Assembly: GCF_000265205.3 (NCBI RefSeq)
Contig: NC_018000.1
Span: 3,782,001 to 3,846,000 of the forward strand
DNA length: 64,000 nt
Source of the DNA: Sinorhizobium fredii USDA 257
Lineage (GTDB): Bacteria; Pseudomonadota; Alphaproteobacteria; Rhizobiales; Rhizobiaceae
Reading direction: 5' to 3'
The position numbers and the translations under genes were made by a program. Below, piece after piece: positions 1 through 9,366 of the stretch. The notes below the pieces were generated by a model. That model did no database searches, was not told the origin of the DNA, and worked only from the letters and a program-made list of their open reading frames with translations. The number at the start of each line of letters is the position of its first letter. Within the stretch, counting starts at the first letter, position 1.

Positions 1-1284
1 ACGCTGCCGGCCGATGTCGATATGCACGGATTCGGTGTGGCAATAGGTGCCGACACCGCCACGGCCCGGCAGGCTCCTGAGATATTCGGCCAGGTCCCAC
101 TTGCTGACGCCCTTGACCTGGATGTCGGCCGCTTCGCAGCGCGTGTGGAGCGATTGGCGTTTCCGGTTGACCTTGATCGGCCGAAGCCCTGACGTGACCA
201 TCACCTTCTGACCGTAATGCCGCTCGACACTCTTCAGCATTGCGAGAAGCGTCGGTTTGAAGCAGCCGGTTTCCACGCTCTCCGTCTGCAGGATCAGGCC
301 GCTTGGCGCCAAGCGGGCGAGGCCCGACAGATTGGCGACCTCCACCGGCGCGTCATCCTCTTCGCCTGCGTGGTCGGCATGATCCATGTTGAACAGCGGA
401 TTCAGCTTGACGCCCGGAAGCGCGGTGTAGGCGAGCGAGGCGACCTGCGGTTCAGCCGCATTGGCGGTCGTGATGGTCCGCTTCTCAGCGGCCTCAGTGT
501 TGCTGGCGTCGCTGCTGCGGAGCTTCGGCTTGCGTTTGGCGGCAAAGAGACTTGCGAACGTCCAGCTCTTGCTCGTCCGCTGCGGCTCCTTCTCGTTGTC
601 TGCGGGCGAGGCGGGTTGAACCGGATCCGCGGCAGGCGGTGCCACCTGTCCGGTCGATGCGACGTCGACCGTCTGCAATGGGGCGGACGTCTCGCCGGCA
701 CGCGCCGCCTGTGCGCTCGTGGGCAGCGGGACGGCGGGAGGAAGATCGGCCGTGCTGGCGGTGCTTTCTGTGCCGGGCTGCGCCACCGTCGGAGCTGCAT
801 TGCTCGCTCCTTCCTGGGCCGGCAGGACGGGCGGCGCAGCCGGCTGTGCACCGCCGAAGAGGCTGTTGCTCGTCGCATTCACGCCCGGCTGAGCGCCGGC
901 TGGTGTTCCGGATGGTTGGGCGGCGCTCGCAGGCACGCTCCCAGTAACGGGCGACTGCCCGTAAATGCTCGACGACGTGGCGTTGAGGCCGGTGCTTTGC
1001 GTCGTCAGGCCCTGTGGCAAAGCGGCCGTATCCGCCTGGGCAGCCGGATCCTCCACTTGCAGTTGAGCGGTCGTACCGGCGCCGGCGGTCTGATTGGAAA
1101 GCTCGCCCTCGGATTGCGGCGTCGCGGCACTCGATGGAGCGACGGCTTGCTGCGATTCGACCGGATTGGCGCCCTCCCTGTCGGCGACCGCCGAGACGCA
1201 GCCGGCCAGGGCGAGAAGTGATACGGAGAGCGCCGCGACGCGCCCGATCGTCTGGAGCGCGCGTCTCGAATCCAGGTGTTGCAA
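1..1284 (-). CDS. DUF882 / YcbK-like M15 peptidase lipoprotein (3' end outside window)
   Basis: Reads off the window edge, so the C-terminus is missing; 428 codons are visible. The only in-frame start after the upstream stop is TTG at 1284, preceded by a GGGGAT Shine-Dalgarno-like run. The N-terminus has a hydrophobic stretch ending in a lipobox LAGC (Cys about residue 29), so an outer-membrane or periplasmic lipoprotein is likely. A long low-complexity Ala/Pro/Ser/Thr linker follows (about residues 35-270). The C-terminal part carries a peptidase M15-type zinc site: H in SLHTRCEAAD, the D of AAD, and H in SVHIDIG. DUF882/YcbK proteins are murein DD- or LD-carboxypeptidase-like enzymes; activity here is inferred from family. 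The long linker could span the periplasm or peptidoglycan. Confidence 0.85.
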   Translation of the reverse strand, partial: MQHLDSRRALQTIGRVAALSVSLLALAGCVSAVADREGANPVESQQAVAPSSAATPQSEGELSNQTAGAGTTAQLQVEDPAAQADTAALPQGLTTQSTGLNATSSSIYGQSPVTGSVPASAAQPSGTPAGAQPGVNATSNSLFGGAQPAAPPVLPAQEGASNAAPTVAQPGTESTASTADLPPAVPLPTSAQAARAGETSAPLQTVDVASTGQVAPPAADPVQPASPADNEKEPQRTSKSWTFASLFAAKRKPKLRSSDASNTEAAEKRTITTANAAEPQVASLAYTALPGVKLNPLFNMDHADHAGEEDDAPVEVANLSGLARLAPSGLILQTESVETGCFKPTLLAMLKSVERHYGQKVMVTSGLRPIKVNRKRQSLHTRCEAADIQVKGVSKWDLAEYLRSLPGRGGVGTYCHTESVHIDIGRQR

Positions 1285-1792
1285 CGTCTTATCCCCACTC
1301 TCCGTGCGTGGCCCGGCTTCTCTCACGGACACGCATCAAGTCTCAGTTCCGAAACAGTTCTCAGAACAGACAACTTTGCTCTCGCGGCGAGAAATTACCC
1401 CGCCACGGGAAGGTCAGGCCAAGTAGAGGGTTATGGTGCCGCAAATGATTGCGAAGCATAACCCCGTTTCAACTATGGCGCGGAAATTAGTGGACACCGC
1501 GCAATTTGTAAACCGGCGCTAACCAATTCCGACTTCACAAAACATATACGAAGGCCGGCGCGCTGGCCGGGCCTGAAAACCTCTGGATCGTTCAGTTGCT
1601 GCTGCTGATCTTCGAGTCCGGTCCCGCGCGCCGTGCCGCACCGGCCTACAGCGCCGCGCGTTCACACGCACCAAGTTCGCTGTACCACTGTAAAGTGCCG
1701 CAACGTCTTGCCCTTGGGGCGGTCCCCGATCGAGGCAATCATGCGGTACCGGTCGCACCCCCGCACCTTGGGCGCTCCGGATTGTGCGGGGC
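1285..1792. other. Intergenic region with one two-stem hairpin, no gene
   Basis: About 500 bases between the DUF882 lipoprotein and gloA. I see no ORF with protein-like composition and a ribosome binding site on either strand. The only structure is an imperfect hairpin: GGGTTATG (1428-1435) pairs with CATAACCC (1457-1464), with an inner stem CGCAA (1440-1444) / TTGCG (1449-1453). It has no T-tract, so it is not a clear terminator. It would lie in the 5' leader of the lipoprotein gene if transcription starts upstream. Confidence 0.4.
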
Positions 1793-2233
1793 TTACCAGC
1801 TGCCGGTATTGCCCATCGACGCCCAGGGTTCCTGTGCCGATAGGTGCTCTCCCTTCTGCAAAATCTCGATCGATATCCCGTCGGGCGAGCGAACGAAGGC
1901 CATGTGACCGTCGCGGGGTGGTCGGTTGATCGTCACTCCGTTATCCATCAGACGCTTGCAAAAGGCGTAGATGTCATCGACCTCATAGGCGAGGTGACCA
2001 AAATTCCGTCCACCGGTATAGTCCTCGGTGTCCCAGTTGTAAGTGAGTTCCAGACAGGGCGACACCTCTGCCTTGGCGCGGTCGAGGTCGCCGGGTGCGG
2101 CGAGGAAGACGAGCGTGAAGCGGCCTTTCTCGTTCTCGTATCGGCGAATTTCCTGGAGCCCGAACAGCGTTGAGTAGAAATGGAGAGCTTGGTCGAGGTC
2201 CTTTACACGAACCATCGTGTGCAGATAGCGCAT
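1793..2233 (-). CDS. gloA: Lactoylglutathione lyase (glyoxalase I)
   Basis: 146-residue vicinal-oxygen-chelate protein starting MRYLHTMVRV. It converts the hemithioacetal of methylglyoxal and glutathione to S-lactoylglutathione in the cytoplasm. The four metal ligands of class I glyoxalases are in register: His5, Glu62 (in LELTYNW), His80 (in FGHLAY) and Glu123 (in SIEILQ). Length fits the Ni-type bacterial enzymes. The start at 2233 is chosen because the sequence from MRYLHT matches family N-termini; the longer frame upstream to 2323 has no domain content. Monocistronic and divergent from the cold-shock gene. Confidence 0.93.
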   Translation of the reverse strand: MRYLHTMVRVKDLDQALHFYSTLFGLQEIRRYENEKGRFTLVFLAAPGDLDRAKAEVSPCLELTYNWDTEDYTGGRNFGHLAYEVDDIYAFCKRLMDNGVTINRPPRDGHMAFVRSPDGISIEILQKGEHLSAQEPWASMGNTGSW

Positions 2234-2339
2234 TGGATTGTCCCTGTTTTGCCGAAGATGGCGTATACTTAAGGGACAGCAAGCCAGAGGCAAGCCTGCG
2301 GCCCCATAAATGACCTCGGCCAATTTACGTCGAGGGACT

Positions 2340-2351
2340 TGCGCATGCGCA
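2340..2351. promoter_or_regulatory. Perfect 12-bp palindrome upstream of cold-shock gene
   Basis: TGCGCATGCGCA is a perfect palindrome about 75 bp upstream of the cold-shock gene start, in the divergent region with gloA. It could be a regulator site or a small hairpin in the leader. Function is unknown. Confidence 0.3.
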
Positions 2352-2426
2352 GCGGGACGATGTTATTCTGGTCCATAAGAATCAGTTAACCGTATCGAGA
2401 GTTGCGCGTAACGAGGGGCTGGGAGA

Positions 2427-3005
2427 ATGGCGGACAGAACATCTTCAAAAGGTGTCATCGAGAATGACGGCCTTGGCAATGACGCTCTCGATCTCATCGA
2501 GATCACCGGCGTCATCAAATGGTTCGACGTCGCCAAGGGGTTCGGTTTCATCGTTCCCGACAATGGCATGCAGGACATCTTGCTGCACGTCACCTGCCTG
2601 AGGCGCGACGGCTACCAGACCGTGCTCGAGGGCGCCCGAGTCGTGGCGCTCGTGCAAAAGCGCGAGCGCGGTTACCAGGCCTTTCGTATTCTCTCCATGG
2701 ATCAGTCGACGGCGGTTCATCCCTCGCAGCTCCCGCCGGTACGCACCCATGTCCAGGTGACGCCGACGAGCGGCCTGGAGCGGGTCCTGGTCAAGTGGTT
2801 CAACCGCACCAAGGGTTTCGGCTTCCTGACGCGCGGCGAAGGCACCGAGGACATCTTCGTGCATATGGAGACCCTCCGCCGTTTCGGTCTGACGGAACTG
2901 CGCCCGGGCCAAGTTGTGCTGTGCCGCTTCGGTGACGGAGAGAAGGGTTTGATGGCTGCGGAAATTCATCCGGACGGCCCGACACCGACCAACCGGTCGC
3001 ACTGA
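2427..3005 (+). CDS. Double cold-shock domain protein
   Basis: 192 residues with two cold-shock domains. The first (about residues 27-88) has the RNP1-like KWFDVAKGFGFI. The second (about 118-182) has VKWFNRTKGFGFLTRG followed by the RNP2-like DIFVHMETL. Such OB-fold proteins bind single-stranded RNA/DNA and act as RNA chaperones or antiterminators; two-domain versions are typical of alphaproteobacteria. The first domain is more diverged (ILLHVTCLRR instead of the usual IFVH). The stop overlaps the next ATG by one base (TGATG), so the DUF192 gene downstream is translationally coupled. Confidence 0.93.
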   Translation: MADRTSSKGVIENDGLGNDALDLIEITGVIKWFDVAKGFGFIVPDNGMQDILLHVTCLRRDGYQTVLEGARVVALVQKRERGYQAFRILSMDQSTAVHPSQLPPVRTHVQVTPTSGLERVLVKWFNRTKGFGFLTRGEGTEDIFVHMETLRRFGLTELRPGQVVLCRFGDGEKGLMAAEIHPDGPTPTNRSH

Positions 3006-3490
3006 TGCACACGCTTCGCGACTTCCTTGCAAGAAGCGCCATTTCGGCGCTTTTTTTGTTGTCGGTGCTCGTCTCGTCGCTCGCCGCCGATGTCTCCTTC
3101 GATAGAGACAAGATCCGGCTTTTCACCAGTGGAGGGCGGGCCCACGACCTCACCGTCGAACTGGCGATCGAACCGGACCAGCGCGAACAGGGCCTGATGC
3201 ACCGGCGGCGGATGGCGCCGGACCACGGCATGCTGTTCGATTTCGGCGAGACGCGGCGGGTGATGATGTGGATGAGGAACACATATCTGCCGCTCGACAT
3301 GCTCTTTATCGCCGAAGACGGCACCGTCCGGACCATTCATGAGAACGCCGTCCCCCTGTCGGATGCGATCATCGATTCGAAAGAGCCGGTCGCCTTCGTG
3401 CTCGAGCTCAACGCCGGAACGGTGAAACGGCTCGGGATCAGGCCCGGCGACCGGATCGCCGGCGCACGCATTCCGGTCAACGAGCGCTGA
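3005..3490 (+). CDS. DUF192 family exported protein
   Basis: 161 residues with an N-terminal signal peptide (hydrophobic residues about 10-28 ending VSSLAA). The DUF192 fold follows: the R-x2-GLMHRR motif (MAPDHGMLFDF), then MWMRNTYLPLDMLFI and a C-terminal VLELNAGTVKRLGIRPGD. The family is widespread and its biochemical role is unknown. It starts inside the stop codon of the cold-shock gene, an arrangement suggesting coupled expression. Confidence 0.9.
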   Translation: MHTLRDFLARSAISALFLLSVLVSSLAADVSFDRDKIRLFTSGGRAHDLTVELAIEPDQREQGLMHRRRMAPDHGMLFDFGETRRVMMWMRNTYLPLDMLFIAEDGTVRTIHENAVPLSDAIIDSKEPVAFVLELNAGTVKRLGIRPGDRIAGARIPVNER

Positions 3491-3567
3491 GTCCATCGTA
3501 CGGCCGGCACGACCAAATTTGCTGTTGCAGGTGGAAGGCGAAGCGTGTATCTCCGCCTTCGTCGGTT

Positions 3568-3644
<77 letters not shown>

Positions 3645-3972
3645 CTTAAATCTTTGATTTTGCTATCCAGTTGAAGATAGCGGGCAGCCGAGGCCCGGCG
3701 CCTGCGAGAGCTGCAAATTGTCGCGGCCTGTCGCCACGAGTACCCGCGGCACACGCTTGAAAAAGCTGTATTTTCCTGTCGGAAGTCATTCCGTTTTAAA
3801 TCATTCTGCGCTAAGGGAAGACGAGGCATGGGGCAGACATTGCCCCGCAGGGCATGGGTCTCGGGAGATTGCACGCGATCCAGGGACAAAATCATGCTCA
3901 AAGTCCAAGACACGACAGCGACTTCGCGCATCCGGTGATGCGTCGGGGTCGAGATGGAGAGACGGGAAAGCA

Positions 3973-4278
3973 ATGTCCGCGAAGATCTATCGTCCCGCGA
4001 AGACAGCGATGCAGTCCGGCAAGGCCAAGACGAATCTGTGGGTGCTGGAGTTCGATCAGGAAAAGCCGCGTACCATCGACCCGATCATGGGTTATACGAG
4101 CTCCGGCGACATGCGGCAGCAGTTGCGGCTGACCTTCGAGACCGCCGAGCAGGCGATCGCCTATGCCGAACGCAACGGCATCGAATACCGCGTCATCGCG
4201 CCCAAGGACGCGACGCGCAAGAATGTGTCCTATTCGGACAATTTCCGTTTCAATCGGATGCAGCCCTGGACCCACTGA
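3973..4278 (+). CDS. NADH dehydrogenase complex I accessory subunit, NDUFS4-like
   Basis: 101 residues. It matches the ETC complex I (NDUFS4/18 kDa) family: an N-terminal IYRPAKTAMQSGKA, a central WVLEFDQ with GYTSSGDM, and the C-terminal YSDNFRFNRMQPWTH. In alphaproteobacteria this accessory subunit sits on the peripheral arm of complex I near the NADH/Q module junction. The ATG at 3973 follows a GGGAAAG ribosome binding site; the longer upstream frame has no family similarity. It stands alone between two tRNA genes. Confidence 0.93.
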   Translation: MSAKIYRPAKTAMQSGKAKTNLWVLEFDQEKPRTIDPIMGYTSSGDMRQQLRLTFETAEQAIAYAERNGIEYRVIAPKDATRKNVSYSDNFRFNRMQPWTH

Positions 4279-4309
4279 GGTCCGCGGCAGGCCGGGCCAC
4301 CGGTCCGAC

Positions 4310-4386
<77 letters not shown>

Positions 4387-5137
4387 AAAAATTCAATTAC
4401 TTAACTGATGATTTCGCGGAGCCGCGATTCCGGTGAGGTCTTATTGTGGTCGCATCCGCAGCCGACTGGGCCTGATTGTAATCCAAGCCTTGCTGACGAT
4501 GGAAACGTGCGCGAGTTTGGCGACGAGCATCGGTTTGGCAGATCAATCCTTCCCAGTCCAGTGCAGCCGGATCCACTCGTGCGCTTGAGGTCTAGGCCAG
4601 CCGATCCGCGTGCCGTATATCGATCGGGCCTTCGGAAAAAATCCCGTCCTGCGCAACCCGCAGCATGAGAGCGGGGTCGCAATCGCAGTGCGTCTCGCCG
4701 ATACCGGGATTATCAGGAAGCCTATCTGAACGAAATCCTCTCGCGTGCAGTGTAGGTTGTGGTGGCCAAGCAATTTGCCTAGCCGGGCTCGTAGCCGCCT
4801 CTCTGCACATTCTCAATGGACTTGCGAATCCAACCCTGCCGCGACTGATCTGAACCGGAAAGAGTGACCCAGCACTGTCGTTGGCGTCCGGCGCACGAAT
4901 GGGTCGGTTGAGCCAAGATGGACATCGCTCAGCTAAGGGCATTTGCGGGAAGGGACGGAATTCCTACGCCAAGACCGCCGCCTTGGCCAACTCCGCCATT
5001 GCCCGTGTTGCCGATCGGAGCCGTTCATCACGGTGCTGATCCCAGAGCGGTCGCTGACCGTTACTCGCGTCGACGAGACAAAGGTGGCCGCCGCGGAGGC
5101 CGCGGCCGACCGAAGCCTATCAAAGACACCCGCGGGT
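4387..5137. other. 750-bp region without a convincing gene
   Basis: Between tRNA-Arg and the truncated RpiR gene. Short open frames occur on both strands but none has a ribosome binding site plus protein-like composition, and none resembles a family I know. Taken with the truncated RpiR gene beside it, this looks like a decayed segment downstream of a tRNA. Confidence 0.5.
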
Positions 5138-5431
5138 CTAGGAGTTCGCAGTTCTCCTTAGATGCTGTTGAAAGAACAACTTGAAATCTCGAAAACTATC
5201 GAAGCCAAGGGCGGTAGCAAGCCGTGTGACCGTGGTGGGAGAGACAGAGCAAGCAACAGCGATCAAACGCGCGCTGCCGAAGGCGACAACCTCTGGCCGT
5301 TCGAGGGCCAGACGAGCGACCTGCTCGAGCTGTTTCGGAAGTTTAAGGGCCCTGGAAGCGAACATGCCTTTAAGCTCCGTGACGTTGGTCGGAGGTTTCG
5401 ACGCTAGGCTCATTTTTATGACCGCCTCCAT
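5138..5431 (-). pseudogene. RpiR-family regulator, N-terminal HTH only (truncated)
   Basis: 97 residues matching only the N-terminal helix-turn-helix of RpiR regulators: an early helix LPKQLEQVARLAL, the HTH core VACSVSPTTVTRLATALGF, then FRDFKLFFQQHLR. Family members are usually about 280 residues with a sugar-phosphate-binding SIS domain; here the frame stops right after the HTH domain and no SIS-like sequence follows in any frame. It is the last gene of the minus-strand sugar operon. It may be a relic or a DNA-binding fragment that is still made. An alternative start is the ATG at 5413. Confidence 0.7.
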
Positions 5432-5442
5432 TTCTCGCCCTT

Positions 5443-6462
5443 TTACTTCAGCGCGACGGCTGCCTTCTGTGAAACGGACTCGATGCAGGCAAGCGCGATG
5501 CTCAGCGCATTGCGCGCATCAATGCCGGTCGGTCCTTCGGTAATCTCGCCGCGACGAACGGCGGTTACGAAGGACGCGAGCTGCGCTGTGTAACCGTGGA
5601 CGAAGTGGTCGGTGTCGCGACGCCAGGTCTCGTTTGACACACCGTTCTTATCGAACAGCGTCATGCTGGAGCGGCGCACATCGCCCATGGTCACCATGCC
5701 GCCGGAGCCGAAGACCTCGCCGCGGATGTCGTAGCCGTACATCGCGCAAAAATTCGCTTCGGCGACAGCGATCGATCGGTTGTCAAAACGGATCGTGACG
5801 ACCGCCGTGTCGTGGAAGCCCTTATCCGCAAAATCCGGGCGAACGAGCGCGTCGGCAACGGCCGTAACCTCGACCGGCTTGGCGTTCGGGTTCAGCCAAA
5901 GCAGCGTGTCGAAATCGTGGATCAGCGTTTCGTAGAAGATCGTCCACTGCGGAATCCTAGCGGGGTCGGCACCAAACGGACCGGGGTCGCGGGTGAGCGA
6001 GCGGAGCAATTGGGGGGCGCCGATCTTTCCGCCATCGATCGCAGCACGTCCTTCCGAGAAGGCCTGATCCCAGCGGCGGTTGAAGCCGACCTGAAGCGGA
6101 ACGCCGGCAGAGCGCGCCGCCGCGATCGCCCGGTCGGCATCCTCCAGGGTCAACGCCATGGGCTTCTCGCAAAAGATCGCCTTGCCGGCTTCGGCGGCCT
6201 GCACGAGGATGTTCGTGTGAAACCGCGCCGGCGTGGCGATGATCACGGCATCGAGACCCGGATGGGCGAGGAGATCCGCGACGTCGGTGTACGAGCTTTC
6301 GACGTCGAGCTTGCCAGCGAGGCTAGCCGCGGCCCCTGGCGCGGGATCGGCGATGGCGACGAGCTCGGCGTCGACGACGCGGCGTGCGACGGTCTCACCG
6401 TGAAAGGAACCGATGCGGCCGGCACCGATGAGACCGACATTGACGGGTTTGTTCTTGGGCAT
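5443..6462 (-). CDS. Gfo/Idh/MocA-family oxidoreductase (inositol 2-dehydrogenase-like)
   Basis: 339 residues. N-terminal Rossmann fold with GLIGAGRIGSFHGE (about residues 9-22), acidic DP after beta-2, then the family CEKPMAL motif (about residues 97-104) with catalytic Lys. The C-terminal alpha/beta substrate domain has the YETLIHDFDTLLWL helix with the H-D residues expected for the catalytic His. Cytosolic NAD(P)-dependent oxidation of a cyclitol, sugar or sugar acid is expected; the substrate cannot be read from sequence. It lies 26 bp downstream of the sugar isomerase-like gene, in one operon with a sugar ABC transporter. Confidence 0.9.
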   Translation of the reverse strand: MPKNKPVNVGLIGAGRIGSFHGETVARRVVDAELVAIADPAPGAAASLAGKLDVESSYTDVADLLAHPGLDAVIIATPARFHTNILVQAAEAGKAIFCEKPMALTLEDADRAIAAARSAGVPLQVGFNRRWDQAFSEGRAAIDGGKIGAPQLLRSLTRDPGPFGADPARIPQWTIFYETLIHDFDTLLWLNPNAKPVEVTAVADALVRPDFADKGFHDTAVVTIRFDNRSIAVAEANFCAMYGYDIRGEVFGSGGMVTMGDVRRSSMTLFDKNGVSNETWRRDTDHFVHGYTAQLASFVTAVRRGEITEGPTGIDARNALSIALACIESVSQKAAVALK

Positions 6463-6488
6463 TGAATTGATCCTGCTGGCTGAAAAAG

Positions 6489-7283
6489 TCAGATGGTGAA
6501 TGCGTTACGGAACGCTTCGAGCGCCGCTTCGGGGTCTCCAGCGGCCCAGGCTTCCATGCCGATCGGGCCGGAATAGCCCATGGCATTCAGCGCCCTGGCG
6601 ACGCCGTTCCAGTTGACCTCGCCGGTACCGGGTTCACAGCGGCCAGGGACGTCAGCCACCTGGATCTCGCCGATCCAAGGCAGGCACTTACGGCAGAGTT
6701 CGATCAGGTTCCCCTCGCCGATCTGGGCATGATAGAGATCGAGATTGAGGCGAAGCCGCGGATCGTCGACGCTCGAGACCAGTGTCAGCGTGTCCTCGGC
6801 GCGGCCGAAGGGCACGCCGGGGTGGTCGACCGGCAGGTTGAGGTTTTCGAGCGTGAAGGTGACGCCTTCTTCTTCAGCCATCTCCACGATGCGGCAGAGA
6901 GTATCGCGCGCCTTCAGCCACATCGCGCCCGTGACGACTTCGACAGGCTGGACCGGCAGTCCGCGGTCTCCGAGGCCCGTGCCATGCAGGTTGAGCCGCT
7001 GTACGCCGAGCCGTTTTCCAACCTGCGCGGTCTCGCGCGCCGTCTTGAGGAGCTCTGCTGCACCGTCGTCATCTGTCAGACGGCCGGTCAGATAGCCGTT
7101 CATGATCGTGAAGGTCGCGCCGGTCGCTTCCAGTTTCTTGACATCGTGCTCCGGCCAGTTCCAGAGACCAACGCCGAAACCCATTTCCTTGAGGCGCGAG
7201 GCGCGCCACTCGATCGGCTTGTCGCGCCAGAGCATTTCCGCGCAGGCTGCGAGGGGGAAGGGAGAAGTCTTCGATACAGTCAT
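6489..7283 (-). CDS. Hydroxypyruvate isomerase / sugar-phosphate isomerase-epimerase family TIM barrel
   Basis: 264 residues of the AP-endonuclease-2-like TIM barrel. Metal-site residues expected in this family are visible: Glu in FTLENLN, Asp-x2-His in LDLYHAQIG, the His/Glu region of IGEIQVADVPGR and Glu in IGMEAWA. The closest named relatives by pattern are hydroxypyruvate isomerases (Hyi), but operon context with a Gfo/Idh dehydrogenase and a sugar transporter equally suggests isomerisation of a keto-sugar or inosose. An 82-bp gap containing a stable hairpin separates it from the ATPase gene upstream. Confidence 0.85.
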   Translation of the reverse strand: MTVSKTSPFPLAACAEMLWRDKPIEWRASRLKEMGFGVGLWNWPEHDVKKLEATGATFTIMNGYLTGRLTDDDGAAELLKTARETAQVGKRLGVQRLNLHGTGLGDRGLPVQPVEVVTGAMWLKARDTLCRIVEMAEEEGVTFTLENLNLPVDHPGVPFGRAEDTLTLVSSVDDPRLRLNLDLYHAQIGEGNLIELCRKCLPWIGEIQVADVPGRCEPGTGEVNWNGVARALNAMGYSGPIGMEAWAAGDPEAALEAFRNAFTI

Positions 7284-7319
7284 TGGCGTTTCCGTATTTT
7301 GGGTATGACGATGGGTGGC

Positions 7320-7337
7320 GCGGCGCAGAAGCGCCGC
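7320..7337. promoter_or_regulatory. Intercistronic hairpin between ATPase and isomerase genes
   Basis: Perfect 7-bp GC stem GCGGCGC (7320-7326) / GCGCCGC (7331-7337) around a four-base loop, in the 82-bp gap. There is no T-tract on the minus strand, so it looks more like an mRNA-stability or processing element than an intrinsic terminator. Confidence 0.55.
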
Positions 7338-7365
7338 ACCGAAGAGGCATGCGATCAGGATTCGA

Positions 7366-8154
7366 TCAGATCGTTCCGCCGAGCTCTTCCGACAAAGACT
7401 GCAGCTCCTTGCCGCCGGCCATCAGGTTCTGCAGTTCGTCGATAGCGATCTCGTTCTTGGCATAGGTTCCAAGCGTCTTGCCGCGGTTGAGCACCGTGAA
7501 GCGGTTGCCAACGGCATAGGCGTGACGAACGTTGTGGGTGATGAAGATCACGCCTAGGCCCTTGGCCCGGACCTGGTTGATATACTTCAGCACCATCGAC
7601 GTCTGGGCTACGCCCAGCGCGGATGTCGGTTCGTCGAGGATCAGCACCTTGGCGCCGAAATAGACCGCTCTGGCGATCGCCACGCATTGCCGTTCGCCGC
7701 CTGATAGCGTGCCAACGGCCTGCTGCGGGTCGCGCACATCGATGCCGATCTTGTGCATCTCGTCGCGCGTCACGTTGTCAGCCTCGTCCATGTCCATGCG
7801 CTTGAAGGGGCCGAAGCCGATCAAGGGTTCGCGACCCATGAAGAAGTTGCGGGTCACGGACATCAGCGGGATCATCGCAAGGTCCTGATAGACCGTGGCA
7901 ATGCCGGCATCGAGGGCGTCGCGCGGGCCGGAGAACAACCGAGGCTGCCCCTCGACGAGGAACTCGCCCGAGGTCGGCTTATGCACCCCAGCAAGCGTGT
8001 TGATCAGCGTCGATTTGCCCGCACCATTGTCGCCGAGCAGGCATAGAACCTCGTTCCGATACACGTTCATTGACACGCCGTTGAGAGCAATGACGGAGCC
8101 GAAATGCTTGACGAGATTCCTGACCTCGACGAGGGGCGTCTGAGATGTGCTCAT
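7366..8154 (-). CDS. Sugar ABC transporter ATP-binding protein (single domain)
   Basis: 262 residues, one nucleotide-binding domain. Walker [10 protein letters not shown] (about residues 40-48), Q-loop VYQDLAM, signature LSGGERQ, Walker [12 protein letters not shown] and switch His in IFITHN are all intact. Half the length of the usual RbsA-type double ATPase, as in the FrcA-like subfamily of rhizobia, so it should act as a homodimer. ATG overlaps the permease stop codon by one base (translational coupling). Confidence 0.94.
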   Translation of the reverse strand: MSTSQTPLVEVRNLVKHFGSVIALNGVSMNVYRNEVLCLLGDNGAGKSTLINTLAGVHKPTSGEFLVEGQPRLFSGPRDALDAGIATVYQDLAMIPLMSVTRNFFMGREPLIGFGPFKRMDMDEADNVTRDEMHKIGIDVRDPQQAVGTLSGGERQCVAIARAVYFGAKVLILDEPTSALGVAQTSMVLKYINQVRAKGLGVIFITHNVRHAYAVGNRFTVLNRGKTLGTYAKNEIAIDELQNLMAGGKELQSLSEELGGTI

Positions 8155-9275
8155 CAGCGTTCTCCCGTGACGCGTTTGCGGATGACGTTGTTGAAGACGA
8201 CGGCGGTCAGCAGCATGCCGCCGAGGAAAACAAGGTACCAATCCTGGTCGATCGACGTGTAGGTCAGGCCAATCAGCACCATACCGAACACGATCGATCC
8301 GAAGAAAGCGCCGATGGCGGAGCCGTAGCCGCCGGTTAGCAGGCAGCCGCCGATGACAGCCGCGATGATCGCCTCGAACTCTTTCTGAAAGCCGCGGCGG
8401 GCGTCCGTCGAACCGGCGTCGAGCACGGTCAGGATGGCGACCAGCGTGGCGCAAAGGGCGGTGATGACGAACAGCGTGGTCTTGACCCTCGCCACCGGCA
8501 CGCCCGACTTGCGCGCCGCACGTGGATCACCACCGGACGCAAAGATCCAGTTGCCGAAATGTGTTCTCAACAGAACCCAGGTGGCAAGGAGTGCGATGGC
8601 GATGAACCACAGGATCTCGACCGGAATACCCGGCACCCTCGGGGTGCCGTTCGGAAAGGTGTCGATGATGCCGGCTTGCGCAAGCCAGGTGAACAGTCCG
8701 GGGAAGGCATCTCCGGAGAACAGGGGGGCCAACGGGCTGCCGGCCACTGCTTCCTTCATGCCGCGAAGCTGGGTCGCGCCACCACTTGCCCATTTCAGGC
8801 CGACCAGCGTCAGGCCGCGCAGGATGAAGAGGAAGGCCAGCGTCACGATGAAGGAAGGAAGGCCGGTGCGCATGGTGAGCTGCGCGTTGGTGACACCGAT
8901 GAATACGGCAAACCCGAGCGCCACGAGAATGGCGACGCTGAGCGGCATCTGCCAGACGACGAGCGCCGTGCCGAAGACGAGACCGGCAAAGGCGACCATG
9001 GAGCCGATCGAAAGGTCGAATTCGCCGCCGATCATCAAGAGGGCCGCGCCGATGGCGAGAATGCCGAGTTGGGCAGCCGGTGCCATAAAGTTCATCACAC
9101 CCGCCAACGTGAACATGGCGGGATTAGCGGTGAGGACGAAGAAGATGGTCACGAGCACCAGACCGGCTACAGCGCCGAGCTCGGGACGCCGTAGAATTGC
9201 GGTCAATGTCGAAACCTTTTTCAGCCGCTCATCGGGTCCGACTGCAGACCCGTTCTGTTCGTTGGCTAGCGTCAT
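8154..9275 (-). CDS. Sugar ABC transporter permease (RbsC/FrcC family)
   Basis: 373 residues with about ten hydrophobic segments. Features of the BPD_transp_2 family are visible: [15 protein letters not shown] in the early membrane part and the cytoplasmic [18 protein letters not shown] loop that contacts the ATPase, then [19 protein letters not shown]. Inner-membrane channel for a monosaccharide or cyclitol; it would pair with the neighbouring ATPase and binding protein. Start at 9275 has the ribosome binding site AAGGAAC. Confidence 0.94.
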   Translation of the reverse strand: MTLANEQNGSAVGPDERLKKVSTLTAILRRPELGAVAGLVLVTIFFVLTANPAMFTLAGVMNFMAPAAQLGILAIGAALLMIGGEFDLSIGSMVAFAGLVFGTALVVWQMPLSVAILVALGFAVFIGVTNAQLTMRTGLPSFIVTLAFLFILRGLTLVGLKWASGGATQLRGMKEAVAGSPLAPLFSGDAFPGLFTWLAQAGIIDTFPNGTPRVPGIPVEILWFIAIALLATWVLLRTHFGNWIFASGGDPRAARKSGVPVARVKTTLFVITALCATLVAILTVLDAGSTDARRGFQKEFEAIIAAVIGGCLLTGGYGSAIGAFFGSIVFGMVLIGLTYTSIDQDWYLVFLGGMLLTAVVFNNVIRKRVTGER

Positions 9276-9366
9276 GGTCCGTTCCTTAGATGTCGGTCGT
9301 TGTCCGTGCGCGCGACGACCGCCTGCGAACTGAAGTCTCGCGTCGACGGAATGCGCGGGCGCCAGG

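Noticed and set aside
217..1221. 334-codon plus-strand frame
   Set aside because: Antisense to the DUF882 lipoprotein, Arg-rich and without motif or ribosome binding site.
3662..3681. GCTATC/GATAGC hairpin after tRNA-Pro
   Set aside because: Six-base stem with an 8-base loop and no T-tract is too weak to call a terminator.
4408..5161. Several 60-90 codon frames on both strands
   Set aside because: No ribosome binding sites, no family resemblance, and mutually overlapping frames with Arg/Pro-rich composition.
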